Source of the DNA: Firmicutes bacterium AF25-13AC
Lineage (GTDB): Bacteria > Bacillota > Clostridia > Lachnospirales > Lachnospiraceae
DNA length: 64,000 nt
Direction of reading: 5' to 3'
NCBI GenBank assembly: GCA_003478935.1
Contig: QUFP01000015.1
Location: 26,251-90,250, forward strand
Shown here: positions 45,002 through 54,815 of the stretch, piece by piece
Layout: each line of letters opens with the position of its first letter
How positions within the stretch are numbered: the first letter of the stretch is position 1
Notes under the pieces: model-generated
The model's database searches: none
What the model saw: only the letters and a program-made list of their open reading frames with translations
What the model was told of the DNA's origin: nothing
Position numbers and translations under genes: made by a program

Positions 45002-46102
45002 ATGTGGGGAAGAAAAATAGTCTATATTCTTCTGGTTATAATCACATCATATATTGCACTGATGTATGAAAGTCCTGTTCCTGGAGTATTTCTGGCGTTT
45101 GAGCTGCTGCTTCCAATAGCATTATTTGCACTTACCTGGTATCACAAAAAAAACGTTAAGGTAACAATTGGAAATGGACAGCAGGTGGCAGACTGTGAAG
45201 AAAAAATAGAAATTCCTATTCGTTTTAATAATAATGGCTGGTTTCCGATAACAGATGCGTCTGTAAGAGTAAATGTCAGCAATACATTAGATGGAGAAAA
45301 GGAATCCTATGATATCAATCTGCGTGCACCGGCAAAAACATCAGTAACTGTTCCATTTACATTTTGTTCCACATATTGTGGTGTGATTAAAATTTCATTT
45401 GAGCGAATTGTAGTCTTCGATTATCTGAGATTATTTCAGAGAAAAAAAACATTTTCTGCTCAGGCAGAGTGTGTTGTAATGCCTCATCTTCTTGATCTTC
45501 AAGTCGCTGTGACAGATGCCTGCCGTAATTTTGACAGTGACAGCGAGGAGTACGATAAGCATAATGCAGGAGATGATCCTGCTGAAATTTATCAGATCCG
45601 CGAATTTCGTCAGGGCGACAAAATGTCAAGAGTTCATTGGAAGATGACAGCCCGCCTTGATCAGATGATGATTAAGGAACTGTCAAGACCAATCAGTGAT
45701 TCAGTTGGAATTTTTCTGGATCTTCGTTATCAGACAATAGAGGAGATTCAGTCGGTATATGATCTTTGTTATTCGCTTTCAGCGGCACTTTGTTTTAACG
45801 AGTGTCATCATCGCATGATCTGGTATTCACAGGATGGTGGAGGTGCATTTGAAGAACATCTGATTAAAGGAATGGATGACATTACAGCTGTTATGAGTAA
45901 GCTTCTTGTCAGTGCAAAAAGAACTGACAAGCTGTACTGGGAGGAGTATAAAAGTAGCCGCAGTACACCGCTGTACCGTATGATTGCAATAAGCTGTATG
46001 GATACGAATAAAGATGAACAATTAGGTGACTTTTTGTCATCAGATGGTACAAGAAAATCAATTCTTACAATTAACGAGATTCATGAATTGATTGAGATAT
46101 GA
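45002..46102 (+). CDS. DUF58 family membrane protein
   Basis: A 366-residue protein with two N-terminal TM segments (YILLVIITSYIALMY and AFELLLPIALFALTWY), an Ig-like CARDB-type domain (about 60-130) and the DUF58 core: GDDPAEIYQIREFRQGDKMSRVHWK, then LDQMMIKELSRPISDSVGIFLDL, a vWA-like motif. These proteins accompany MoxR ATPases and transglutaminase-like membrane proteins; the role is unknown but seems to be in envelope assembly. The ATG at 45002 has GGAGAG upstream and precedes the TM segment. Confidence 0.85.
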   Translation: MWGRKIVYILLVIITSYIALMYESPVPGVFLAFELLLPIALFALTWYHKKNVKVTIGNGQQVADCEEKIEIPIRFNNNGWFPITDASVRVNVSNTLDGEKESYDINLRAPAKTSVTVPFTFCSTYCGVIKISFERIVVFDYLRLFQRKKTFSAQAECVVMPHLLDLQVAVTDACRNFDSDSEEYDKHNAGDDPAEIYQIREFRQGDKMSRVHWKMTARLDQMMIKELSRPISDSVGIFLDLRYQTIEEIQSVYDLCYSLSAALCFNECHHRMIWYSQDGGGAFEEHLIKGMDDITAVMSKLLVSAKRTDKLYWEEYKSSRSTPLYRMIAISCMDTNKDEQLGDFLSSDGTRKSILTINEIHELIEI

Positions 46103-46159
46103 TAAAATTAACTGTCATAATTAAATTGTATATTTAATTTGCAACGAAGGAGGAACTTC

Positions 46160-48703
46160 ATGGAAAACGAAGAGAAGGGCATTCTGGTCGAGCAGGTTGT
46201 TCAGGCTGACCGAATCCGGACTCACGGCAAGTTTCATGAGCGATTGTTTTTGCTGCTGCGCATTATCTATTTTTTAATAGGAATGCTTGGTGTGGTGCTT
46301 GGACTTGCGCTTACCTATGAGATTGAGCTAAATTATGTGCTGCTTGTGGTGGGAACGATTGTGATCGGCCTTCTTATAACAGCAGCCTGGGAACTCCCAA
46401 TCAGCCGCATGATTACATGGCCGGTCTTATTTGGCATTTATCTGTTAGCAGGAATTGTATTTCACAACAGTATTTTTAGTGGATTGTTGGGATTCTATAA
46501 CAGTTATGCAGGATATATAAATGAGTATTATGGTACAAAAGTTTCACTTGCAGCTATTGAGCCAGTTTCAGCAGCCTCTTATTTGATTACGCTGTTGTTT
46601 GCAGCATTTTTAATTGGAGCAATTTTATCGCTTGGAACGATTCGTTCATTAGATGGAAGGGTGACAGCACTATTATTTGGCGTAATCTTTATTCTTGCGC
46701 TTGCAGTTGGAGAGCTTCCGGCAATGCCATCATTTTTAATGATGCTGTTTGTGCTGATAGGTATGTTTTCTCTGCAGTACAGCCGTTATCGTGAGAGTCT
46801 TAGTGTGAGAACAGTTACAGTAAAGATGAGCAATAGCGCATTTGGAATGCTTAGGTGGCAGACATCTGTTGTAATTGCCGCTTTGTTCTTGCTGCTTCTT
46901 CCAGTGAACCGTTTTATGTTAGGACCTGCATTTACAGATGGATATGAAGCACAAAGCCAGATACGTGAGGATATTCGAAACGGAGATCTGTTAAAGAGTC
47001 TGGAGACCTTCTGGAAGAAGGTGACTAGAGGTGAGTGGGATTGGCTTCCTGTTGATATTATTCGAAGCAGCGGCGTCCACGGCGGTAAGCTTAGTAATGT
47101 AAAAGAGGTGCGCGATTATAATGAGACGCATTTATATTTAGATATTTCGAGTGATTTAAAGGCACCGCTTTATATTCGAGGCTACGTAGGAAGCAATTAT
47201 ACGGGCAGCGGCTGGCGCGAGCTTAGTGATAAGCAAAACGAAGAGGGACTTGCAACGGGTATGGATCTGATAAGCTTAAGCAGTCAGTATTATCAGGTTT
47301 TGGAAAATCTCTATAATAGTGGTGATGAATCTGTTGCCAGACGAGATCTTGTTATTTCAGACGTAGATGCAAACAGTGCCTTCTCGTACATTCCGTATGG
47401 TACAAGTCTTGTTGATTTTACAGCGGGGGAGCCATTTGATGCGTATCCAAAGCAGGAAACAGATAGAGAGATCTTTTCTATGTACTATATGAATACGCAG
47501 CGTCTTTCAAATATTCAAAAGCTTGAGACGGCAGGCTCATACGAAACACAAGATGCGTCTTACCGCGCCTTTGCAGATTCAGTCTATCTGTCACTGCCAA
47601 CAAAGGGACTTGATTCCTTCTATGAAGAATATTCAGGAAAGAAATTTACATCAATTGCAGATTGTGTGTCATTTGTGCGATCAACGCTTGAAGCGCATGC
47701 CTCTTATACAAAGACACCAGGCTCAACTCCGCGTGGAAATGATTATGTAGAATATTTCCTGTATGAAAATAAGCAGGGTGTATGTACGCATTTTGCATCA
47801 GCAGCAGTACTTTTATTCAGGCTTTATGGAATCCCGGCGCGCTATGTAGAAGGATATCTGGTGCGCGATTTGGAATCAGGAAATGGTGCACAGGCCATTA
47901 TGGATGAGGCAGCGCATGCCTGGGCTGAGATTTATGTAAAGGGTGTTGGCTGGATTCCAATCGAGGTAACACCAGGCTTTATAGATGAGGCAGATTTAGC
48001 TGATTCAAACGACGGACAGGATTCTACTATTAGTTCCGATCAGCTTGAAAATGCAACAAATCCGGCAGAACCAGAGACGCAGGTAGAGGAGCCTCAGGCA
48101 ACAGTAGAGGGAATCTTTGAAACTACGCCAGAGACAACAGCAGAAAATGAGCAGCCATCAGAACCGGCTAAGCCATCAGAGCAAAATCAGCCAACAGCGC
48201 CGAATCAGCAGCAAAGTCAGAGCGATCCTAATAATCAGAATAATACAGATAATTCTAAGGATAATCATTTTTTCAAGCTTCTAATGCGTGTGATTTTGAT
48301 TGTGCTTTGCTGTATTTTATTTATTGCGCTTATCATCTTTGGAATGATCTATCAGAGAAAGATGCGTTTAAAGCGTCAGGAACAGCATTTAAAGGGTGAG
48401 CCAAAAGAAGCATTATTATATGCTCTTTCCAGAATGGATGCGCTGTGTGAAGCAGAAAACCTTGAGAAAATCAGTACAGCAGCTGATGCAGCAGCGCTTC
48501 AGGAATCGTTCCCGACAATAACACAGGAAAAACTGATGTGGCTTCAGGATCTTTTGCAGGAACTCACCTTTAGCAATCATGCCTATGGAACAGAGCTGCG
48601 CGATGAGACGGCACAGCTGTATCGTGATATGGCATCAGATGCGACAGCGCGTCAGAGCCGCCTTAAACGTATGTGGTATCGCTATGGAAGATGCTTCTGC
48701 TAA
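46160..48703 (+). CDS. Transglutaminase-domain membrane protein (TgpA-like)
   Basis: An 847-residue protein with about six N-terminal TM segments, an extracytoplasmic region and a transglutaminase-like domain. The catalytic Cys is in GVCTHFASAAVLLFRLYGIPARYVEGY (about residue 541), the His in AAHAWAEIYVKGVGWIPIE (about 587) and the Asp would lie shortly after. A Pro/Glu/Gln-rich linker, a TM segment and a DUF4129-like C-terminus follow. Known relatives act at the cell surface and may cross-link or hydrolyse peptides. The ATG at 46160 lies after AAGGAGG. It is the last gene of the MoxR/DUF58 operon and ends two bases before the convergent TIGR04086 gene. Confidence 0.85.
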   Translation: MENEEKGILVEQVVQADRIRTHGKFHERLFLLLRIIYFLIGMLGVVLGLALTYEIELNYVLLVVGTIVIGLLITAAWELPISRMITWPVLFGIYLLAGIVFHNSIFSGLLGFYNSYAGYINEYYGTKVSLAAIEPVSAASYLITLLFAAFLIGAILSLGTIRSLDGRVTALLFGVIFILALAVGELPAMPSFLMMLFVLIGMFSLQYSRYRESLSVRTVTVKMSNSAFGMLRWQTSVVIAALFLLLLPVNRFMLGPAFTDGYEAQSQIREDIRNGDLLKSLETFWKKVTRGEWDWLPVDIIRSSGVHGGKLSNVKEVRDYNETHLYLDISSDLKAPLYIRGYVGSNYTGSGWRELSDKQNEEGLATGMDLISLSSQYYQVLENLYNSGDESVARRDLVISDVDANSAFSYIPYGTSLVDFTAGEPFDAYPKQETDREIFSMYYMNTQRLSNIQKLETAGSYETQDASYRAFADSVYLSLPTKGLDSFYEEYSGKKFTSIADCVSFVRSTLEAHASYTKTPGSTPRGNDYVEYFLYENKQGVCTHFASAAVLLFRLYGIPARYVEGYLVRDLESGNGAQAIMDEAAHAWAEIYVKGVGWIPIEVTPGFIDEADLADSNDGQDSTISSDQLENATNPAEPETQVEEPQATVEGIFETTPETTAENEQPSEPAKPSEQNQPTAPNQQQSQSDPNNQNNTDNSKDNHFFKLLMRVILIVLCCILFIALIIFGMIYQRKMRLKRQEQHLKGEPKEALLYALSRMDALCEAENLEKISTAADAAALQESFPTITQEKLMWLQDLLQELTFSNHAYGTELRDETAQLYRDMASDATARQSRLKRMWYRYGRCFC

Positions 48704-48705
48704 GA

Positions 48706-49056
48706 CTAACTAAAGAATGATCCAGCGCATCCTCCGAGGCAGCAAAGGCCAAGAACAAGAAAGGCGGGGTACGACAAAGTAGCCTTTGCGACAACAACAC
48801 AGACGAGTGCGAGTAGAACGAAATACCCGATTCCAAAGCAAAGTCCCCAGAGAATGCGCCTTTTAGGAAAGATGTGTCCAAAGCAAAAACCGCCGAACAG
48901 GCAGGAGAGAAGGTAGGACAGATAAAGTCCAGTCTTTACCTGACCGTCCGACAGTGAGAGCTTCCACATAAGAAGTGCCATCAGGCAAAGAATGATTATA
49001 CTAATCAGAAATGAAAGAAGAAGTGTGCGAATTACAGGAATAAGTTTTGAGCGCAT
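48706..49056 (-). CDS. TIGR04086 family membrane protein
   Basis: A 116-residue protein with four TM segments: VIRTLLLSFLISIIILCLMAL, GLYLSYLLSCLFGGFCFGHI, GLCFGIGYFVLLALVCVVVA and PAFLVLGLCCLGGCAGSF. It is a small-membrane family of Firmicutes of unknown function. On the - strand the start lies right behind a hairpin whose 3' arm holds its ribosome-binding site (AAAGAGGC, 8 bases before the ATG). Its 3' end is separated from the convergent transglutaminase gene by only two bases. Confidence 0.75.
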   Translation of the reverse strand: MRSKLIPVIRTLLLSFLISIIILCLMALLMWKLSLSDGQVKTGLYLSYLLSCLFGGFCFGHIFPKRRILWGLCFGIGYFVLLALVCVVVAKATLSYPAFLVLGLCCLGGCAGSFFS

Positions 49057-49058
49057 GA

Positions 49059-49106
49059 AAAAGCCTCTTTGAACATGTTTACTAACATGTATTCAAAGAG
49101 GCTTTT
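49059..49106 (-). terminator. Terminator of the GH94 gene overlapping the next ribosome-binding site
   Basis: AAAAGCCTCTTTGAA (49059-49073) pairs with TTCAAAGAGGCTTTT (49092-49106), and CATGTT (49074-49079) with AACATG (49084-49089), around TACT. On the - strand a CTTTTT run follows the stem. The arm contains the ribosome-binding site of the TIGR04086 gene. Confidence 0.8.
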
Positions 49107-49149
49107 CTTTATGTCTAAGACTATTTAAAAAACAAATAAGATTGTGGTA

Positions 49150-51587
49150 TTATGCATCAAGTACAGCAACAACATGAACCTGTTTCTTAGAAGCATCATA
49201 CGGAATCTGGTTTCCATCAACTGTGACACCGTCAACAATAAGCTTTGAGATACCCTTTTGGCTCTTGTTTGGATTTTGAACCTCAATGGTGTATGTAACA
49301 TCACGGAACTTTCTGGTAATGGTAAAGCCGGACAACTCAGATGGAATACATGGATCAACGACAAGTCCGTCATAATCTGGCTGTATGCCAAGGATTGCCT
49401 GAGAAACATTCAAGAACGTCCAGGCAGCAGTTCCAGTCAGCCAGCTGTTCTTTGCCTCACCAAAGTTTTTCGCATCCTTACCAGCGATCATCTGAGAATA
49501 TACATAAGGTTCGGTGCGATGGATCTCACTGATGTTTTCAATATACGCCGGGCAGATCTTGCGGTATACATCAAACGCGCGGTTTCCATGACCAACGCAT
49601 GTCTCAGCGATAGAGATCCAAGGATTGTTGTGGCAGAAGATACCAGCATTTTCCTTATATCCCGGCGGATAAGAGGAAACCTCACCAAGTTCAAGATGAT
49701 AATCCTTGTAAGCTGGCTGCAGTAAGACAATGCCATATTTTGTATCAAGAATCTTTTCTACGCTGGCAAGTGCCTTATTTGCATGGCCTTCTTTAATGCC
49801 AACGCCAGCAAGTACACAAAAGCCCTGTGGTTCAATAAAGATCTTGCCATCCTCACACTCATGAGAACCAACCTTATTCTCGTAAGCATCATAAGCACGG
49901 ACAAACCATTCGCCGTCCCAGCCAGCGGTAAGAATTGTCTGATACATATCGTCTACCTGTGCCAGTGCATCGTCAGCTTCCTTGTCTAATCCCTGTCTTT
50001 GACAAAGCATAGCGTATTCTTTTCCATACTTGACAAACATGGCTGCAATAAATACAGATTCTGCAACTGGTCCCTCAGAAGGTCCGCTTGTCTGGAAGGA
50101 TTCGCCAGGTTCAGATGAGAAACAGTTTAAGTTCAGACAGTCATTCCAGTCAGCACGTCCAATTAACGGAAGCTTATGTGGTCCGCGGTGTGTAACTGTA
50201 AAATTGAAGGAACGGCGCAGATGCTCCATTAAAGGAACTGCAGTCTCTTCCTTGTTATCAAAAGGAACAGACTCCTCAAGAATAGAATAGTCGCCTGTTT
50301 CCTTGATGTAAGCCGCTACAGCAGCAATCAGCCATAACGGGTCATCATTAAAGCCGCTTCCAATATCAGAGTTGCCGCGCTTTGTCAGCGGCTGATACTG
50401 ATGGTAAGCACTTCCATCTTCCATCTGAGTGGAAGCAATGTCAATGATACGCTGTCTTGCCTTTTCAGGGATCAGATGGACGAAGCCAAATAAATCCTGG
50501 CAGGAATCACGAAATCCCATGCCACGGCCAATTCCTGATTCAAAGTAAGAAGCAGAGCGGGACATATTGAATGTAACCATACACTGGTACTGATTCCATA
50601 CATTAACCATGCGGTTCATCTCTGTATAGTCAGACTCAACATGGAACTTGCCTAACAGCTGGCTCCAGTATTCCTTTAAGTGATCAAGAGCTGCATCCGC
50701 CTGTGCTTCTGTTGCAAATGCTTCCATAAGAGCTTTAGCAGGAGCCTTGTTTACAACGCCCTGTGATTCCCATTTCTGATCAGCAGGATTCTCACAATAG
50801 CCTAATACGTAAATATAAGTTTTTGTTTCGCCAGGCTGTAATGAAGGGTAATCTGGTGACTTCCAATCGGAGCCCATCCGCTTGCCATAGAGTTTTTAGA
50901 TTTTCCATCTTCGACAACCTGAGGGTTATGATAACCACGGTAAGCGCCAAGGAAGCTGTCACGGTCAGTATCAAAGCCGTCTATAGGTGTGTTTACACCA
51001 AAGATGGCATAATGTCTGCGGCGTTCACGATACTCGGTCTTGTGAATGATGACAGAACCCATGACCTCAACCTCACCAGTGCTGAAGTTTCTTTGGAAAT
51101 TTGTCATATCATCCATGGCATTCCACAGGCAAAATTCAACATAAGAAAATACAGAAAAATTCTTGACAGTGTCGGACTCATTGGTTAAAGTTAACTTGTT
51201 GACTTCACAGGTATAGCCCATCGGAACGAAAGAAGTAACTTGTGCCTTCAGGCCGTTTTTAACACCTGTAAAAATGCTGTATCCCATGCCGTGACGGCAC
51301 TCATAGCTGTCAAGCTCAGTCTGTACAGGCTGCCAGCCTGGATTCCAAACGGTATCGCCGTCCTTTATGTAGAAATAATGACCGCCATCATCAAAAGGAA
51401 CATTATTGTAACGATAACGTGTAAGTCGCAGCAACTTTGCATCCTTATAGAAGCAATAGCCGCCACTTGTGTTGGACTTAATAGAGAAGAAATCCTCACA
51501 GCCAAGGTAATTAATCCATGGCAGGGGGGTTTTTGGGGTGGTAATGACATACTCTCTGGAGCTGTCATCGAAATATCCGTATTTCAT
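49150..51587 (-). CDS. Cellobiose phosphorylase, GH94 (frameshifted)
   Basis: The protein, of 812 residues after one repair, phosphorolyses cellobiose to glucose 1-phosphate and glucose, an energy-saving step. The N-terminal frame (51587 down to about 50845) has [31 protein letters not shown] and RHGMGYS; the C-terminal frame has [20 protein letters not shown] and [21 protein letters not shown] with the catalytic Asp and phosphate site. One T lost at about 50844 (CTTCA for CTTTCA) joins GSHQITL to SLQPGET. GH94 also includes cellodextrin and other phosphorylases, but length and N-terminus fit cellobiose phosphorylase. It has an own promoter and operator. Confidence 0.88.
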
Positions 51588-51646
51588 AGCAACCTCCTTT
51601 TCTTCGGGTTATTCAAAATTTCGAGCGGTAAAACCCTGTTACAATC

Positions 51647-51675
51647 AGTATAGTAGAAAAAAAATAAAAAATCAA
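51647..51675 (-). promoter_or_regulatory. Promoter of the GH94 gene
   Basis: On the - strand TTGATT (51675-51670), 17-bp spacer, TATACT (51652-51647). A leader of about 60 bases then precedes AAGGAGG and the start. Confidence 0.7.
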
Positions 51676-51681
51676 GAGGAA

Positions 51682-51697
51682 ACGAAAACGTTTTCGT
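51682..51697. promoter_or_regulatory. LacI/CcpA-type operator palindrome
   Basis: ACGAAAACGTTTTCGT is a perfect 16-bp palindrome with a central CG, as in LacI-family and CRE sites. It lies 6 bases upstream of the GH94 -35 box, between the divergent GH94 and DUF5662 genes. Sugar-dependent control of GH94 is likely; the regulator is not in the window. Confidence 0.65.
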
Positions 51698-51769
51698 AAA
51701 AATTTTCAAAAAGGCTGTAGTTCATAGCCTAAATAGTGAGCAGCAGCGAAAATTTTGGAAGGAGCAAGC

Positions 51770-52354
51770 ATGATAAAACAATTTTTAGGACATCTTCACA
51801 CGATCAATCATCACAAGTGGCTAGTCACAAGAGACTGTATTAGGGTAGGTCTGATCAGTCAGGGTCTGAAGCATGATCTGTCAAAATATGCACCAATTGA
51901 GTTTCTTGCAGGTGTGAAATATTATGAGGGCGGAAAAAGAAGTCCGATCAATCGCGAAAAAGAAGAAAAAGGATATTCACAGGGCTGGCTGCATCATAAG
52001 GGACGCAACCGCCATCATTTTGAATATTGGATCGATTACGCTGTCAATCCTAAAGATGGTTTTATAGGAGCTAAGATGCCAAAGCGCTTTGTTGCAGAGA
52101 TGGTAATTGACAGAATCAGTGCAAGCCGTAATTACCAGAAGGAAAATTATACATGCCGCAGTGCATGGGAATATTATGCACGTGCAAAGGATGTTTATGT
52201 GATGAATGATGAAACTCGTTTCCTGCTGGAATACCTGTTAAAGATGACAGCAGCAAAAGGAGAAGCGTACACGTTTTCGTATATGAGAAAAAAGCTGCTT
52301 CGCCACCGTTATCGTGATTATCATGTAGTAAATGGGAAACTGGTATTAGACTAA
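51770..52354 (+). CDS. DUF5662 family protein
   Basis: A 194-residue protein rich in His, Trp and Tyr: [44 protein letters not shown]. This is the DUF5662 family, often annotated as catalase-like without proof; several conserved His could bind a metal, and no biochemical function is known to me. The ATG at 51770 has AAGGAGC 7 bases upstream. It is divergent from GH94 and shares the 180-base intergenic region with it, so joint regulation through the operator is possible. argF follows with its own promoter. Confidence 0.75.
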   Translation: MIKQFLGHLHTINHHKWLVTRDCIRVGLISQGLKHDLSKYAPIEFLAGVKYYEGGKRSPINREKEEKGYSQGWLHHKGRNRHHFEYWIDYAVNPKDGFIGAKMPKRFVAEMVIDRISASRNYQKENYTCRSAWEYYARAKDVYVMNDETRFLLEYLLKMTAAKGEAYTFSYMRKKLLRHRYRDYHVVNGKLVLD

Positions 52355-52368
52355 TATATCCTTTTTTC

Positions 52369-52397
52369 TTGACAATTATGTTTTGAAAATTTATACT
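52369..52397 (+). promoter_or_regulatory. argF promoter
   Basis: TTGACA (52369-52374), 17-bp spacer, TATACT (52392-52397). It shows that translation of argF starts downstream, at 52458. Confidence 0.8.
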
Positions 52398-52457
52398 AAT
52401 GATGAATGCCAGCTTTACAAGACAGCCGCTGCAGCCGCAGCAGAAATGAGGTTTGCG

Positions 52458-53441
52458 ATGAATTTAAAAGGAAGAGATTTTTTAAAACTGCTTGACTATA
52501 CACCAGAGGAGATTACTTACCTGCTTGATCTGGCGGCAGACTTAAAGGATAAGAAGAAAGAAGGTATTTTGGTTGATACTTTTCGCGGAAAAAATATTGC
52601 GCTGATTTTTGAAAAGACAAGCACAAGAACACGCTGTTCCTTCGAGGTAGCAGCACATGATCTTGGGATTAGCGTAACTTATCTGGATCCGTCAGGTTCT
52701 CAGATTGGAAAAAAGGAAAGCATTGCAGATACAGCAAGAGTGTTAAGCCGCATGTACGATGGAATTGAATATCGTGGTTATGGCCAGGCAATTGTCGAGG
52801 AATTGGCAAAATATTCATCAGTGCCGGTTTGGAATGGCTTAACAAATGAATTTCATCCAACTCAGATGTTAGCAGATCTTTTAACAATCCGCGAGCATTT
52901 TGGTCATTTAAAAGGCATTCATTTTACTTATATGGGCGATGCCAGATACAACATGGGTAATTCCCTAATGATCGCCTGCAGTAAGATGGGACTTCACTTT
53001 ACTGCCTGCACTAATAAGAAATACTTCCCAGATGAAAGTCTAGTTGAGCAGTGTAAAGCATTTGCAAAGGAAAGCGGTGGTTCTGTTACATTGACAGAGG
53101 ATGTTAAGGCAGGAACGACAGGTGCAGATGTCATTTATACTGACGTATGGGTATCCATGGGCGAGCCGGCTGCAGTATGGGAGGAGCGTATCCACGATTT
53201 GCTTCCATATCAGGTAAATAAGGCAGCTATGGATAATGCAGCAGAGGGGGCTGTATTTATGCATTGTCTTCCAGCATTCCATGATTTAAATACAGGAATA
53301 GGAAAAGAAATCTCAGAAAAGTTTGGATTGACTGAGATGGAAGTGACAGATGAAGTATTCGAGAGCAGCCAGTCAATTGTATTTGATGAGGCAGAAAACC
53401 GTATGCATACGATTAAAGCTGTGATTGCAGCAACCATTTAA
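52458..53441 (+). CDS. argF: Ornithine carbamoyltransferase
   Basis: A 327-residue transferase that joins carbamoyl phosphate and ornithine to citrulline in arginine synthesis (or runs backwards in the deiminase pathway). The carbamoyl phosphate loop is [12 protein letters not shown] (about 52-63), followed by [12 protein letters not shown], and the ornithine-binding MHCLPAFHD carries the Cys near residue 272. The ATG at 52458 is used because the promoter covers 52369-52397 and GAGG lies 7 bases before it; the ATG at 52446 is a weaker choice. No other arginine gene adjoins, so anabolic or catabolic use cannot be settled here. Two membrane/biotin genes follow. Confidence 0.93.
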   Translation: MNLKGRDFLKLLDYTPEEITYLLDLAADLKDKKKEGILVDTFRGKNIALIFEKTSTRTRCSFEVAAHDLGISVTYLDPSGSQIGKKESIADTARVLSRMYDGIEYRGYGQAIVEELAKYSSVPVWNGLTNEFHPTQMLADLLTIREHFGHLKGIHFTYMGDARYNMGNSLMIACSKMGLHFTACTNKKYFPDESLVEQCKAFAKESGGSVTLTEDVKAGTTGADVIYTDVWVSMGEPAAVWEERIHDLLPYQVNKAAMDNAAEGAVFMHCLPAFHDLNTGIGKEISEKFGLTEMEVTDEVFESSQSIVFDEAENRMHTIKAVIAATI

Positions 53442-53460
53442 CCGGAGGTTTTGTTAGGCT

Positions 53461-53745
53461 ATGGAACACAGACGCAAAAGATGGGGATTCGCGCTGACAG
53501 AGATTTTTATGTCATTATTGATCGTCATATCAGCTGTGATTCTGGTGGTGGATTGGAAACATTATGAGTATTTCTTTATTATCGCATTTGCAGCGGCAGC
53601 ACTTTTGTTTTTAGCAAGAGGAATCCGAACTATAGGTGAGGACAAAAGCCATCTGGCAGGCGGCATATTGTATCTGATAGGCGCTACATTTATGGTGAGC
53701 TTTCTGACGGCGAGTATATTAACAATTTTGGGAGGCAGTCTGTGA
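53461..53745 (+). CDS. Small membrane protein of unknown function
   Basis: A 94-residue protein with three TM segments (LTEIFMSLLIVISAVILVV, YFFIIAFAAAALLFLARGI and GGILYLIGATFMVSFLTASILTIL) and a basic N-terminus (EHRRKRWG). I recall similar small proteins in Lachnospiraceae but cannot give a function. The ATG is preceded by CCGGAGG at somewhat long spacing. The gene lies 19 bases after argF, and its stop overlaps the birA start by 4 bases, so it is translated with birA. Confidence 0.6.
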   Translation: MEHRRKRWGFALTEIFMSLLIVISAVILVVDWKHYEYFFIIAFAAAALLFLARGIRTIGEDKSHLAGGILYLIGATFMVSFLTASILTILGGSL

Positions 53746-54722
53746 AACAGAAATTATTGGAGCTTTTGCAAAGCACAGAAGGTTTTTTATCTGGTCAGGA
53801 GCTTTCAGATCACCTGAATGTTTCAAGAACAGCAGTGTGGAAAGTAATGAAGAGCTTAGAAGAGGACGGATACGAGATAGAGGCAGTGCGAAATAAAGGG
53901 TACAGCCTGAAAAAAGAACCGGATATTTTGACTAAGGAGAGCTGTGCAAGCCGCATTAATACAAAATGGCTTGGCAAAAATCTCATGGTCTATGATGTCA
54001 CCGATTCTACAAATACAAGATTAAAGATTGCAGGAGAGCAGGGCGCACCTAATGGAAGCGTTGCTGTGGCTAATGCGCAGGAGGCAGGAAAAGGCCGTCT
54101 TGGAAGACATTGGGAGACACCAAAGGGAAGTGCACTTGCGTTTTCTCTTCTGCTTCGTCCACAGATTCAGCCGGAAAACGCATCCATGCTTACATTAGTT
54201 GCGGCGCTTGCAGTAAGCCGTGCAATTGATGAATATGCCGGCATCAAAACACAGATCAAGTGGCCAAATGATATTGTCTATCAGGGAAAAAAGCTTTGCG
54301 GCATTTTAACAGAGATGAGTGCTGATATGGATCAGATTCATTATGTGATTGTAGGAATTGGCATAAATGTCCAGATGACCGATTTTCCAAAGGAAATTCA
54401 AAACACTGCAACTTCGTTAAAACTTGTGACAGGAAAAACGCTTCTTCGAAATGAACTTCTGGCAAAGGTTCTCGAAGAATTTGAAGTTTTATATGAACAA
54501 TTTGTAAGCGCAGAGAGTCTGAAAAATTTAAAGGCTGAATATGAAAGCCGCCTGGCAAATAAGGACAATCGCGTTAATGTGCTGGCACCGTCAGGCGCCT
54601 GGCAGGGAATTTGTCTTGGAATAAAAGAGGACGGCGCACTCCTTGTACAGCGCGAAGATGGAAAAGTCGAGGAAGTCATTGCGGGAGAGGTATCTGTGAG
54701 GGGCATTTACGGGTACGTATAA
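53742..54722 (+). CDS. birA: Biotin--[acetyl-CoA-carboxylase] ligase and biotin operon repressor
   Basis: A 326-residue protein: an N-terminal winged helix (GFLSGQELSDHLNVSRTAVWKVM, residues about 13-36) and a C-terminal ligase with the ATP/biotin loop AGKGRLGRHWETPKGSAL, IKWPNDIVYQGKKLCGIL and GIGINVQ. It attaches biotin to carboxylase carriers and with its DNA-binding domain can repress biotin genes. The GTG at 53742 lies behind GGGAGG and overlaps the upstream gene. It is followed by a strong terminator. No other biotin gene is nearby. Confidence 0.93.
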   Translation: MKQKLLELLQSTEGFLSGQELSDHLNVSRTAVWKVMKSLEEDGYEIEAVRNKGYSLKKEPDILTKESCASRINTKWLGKNLMVYDVTDSTNTRLKIAGEQGAPNGSVAVANAQEAGKGRLGRHWETPKGSALAFSLLLRPQIQPENASMLTLVAALAVSRAIDEYAGIKTQIKWPNDIVYQGKKLCGILTEMSADMDQIHYVIVGIGINVQMTDFPKEIQNTATSLKLVTGKTLLRNELLAKVLEEFEVLYEQFVSAESLKNLKAEYESRLANKDNRVNVLAPSGAWQGICLGIKEDGALLVQREDGKVEEVIAGEVSVRGIYGYV

Positions 54723-54740
54723 GTACGCATTGTTACTGAG

Positions 54741-54785
54741 CAAAGCCCCGAGGTGAATGTGCTTTACGAGACGGGGCTTTTTGCA
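54741..54785 (+). terminator. Terminator of the argF-birA transcript
   Basis: GCAAAGCCCCG (54741-54751) pairs with CGGGGCTTTTTGC (54773-54785), and a T run lies within the 3' arm. Confidence 0.85.
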
Positions 54786-54815
54786 AAACTAGAAGAAAGT
54801 ACAAAGAGGAACACC

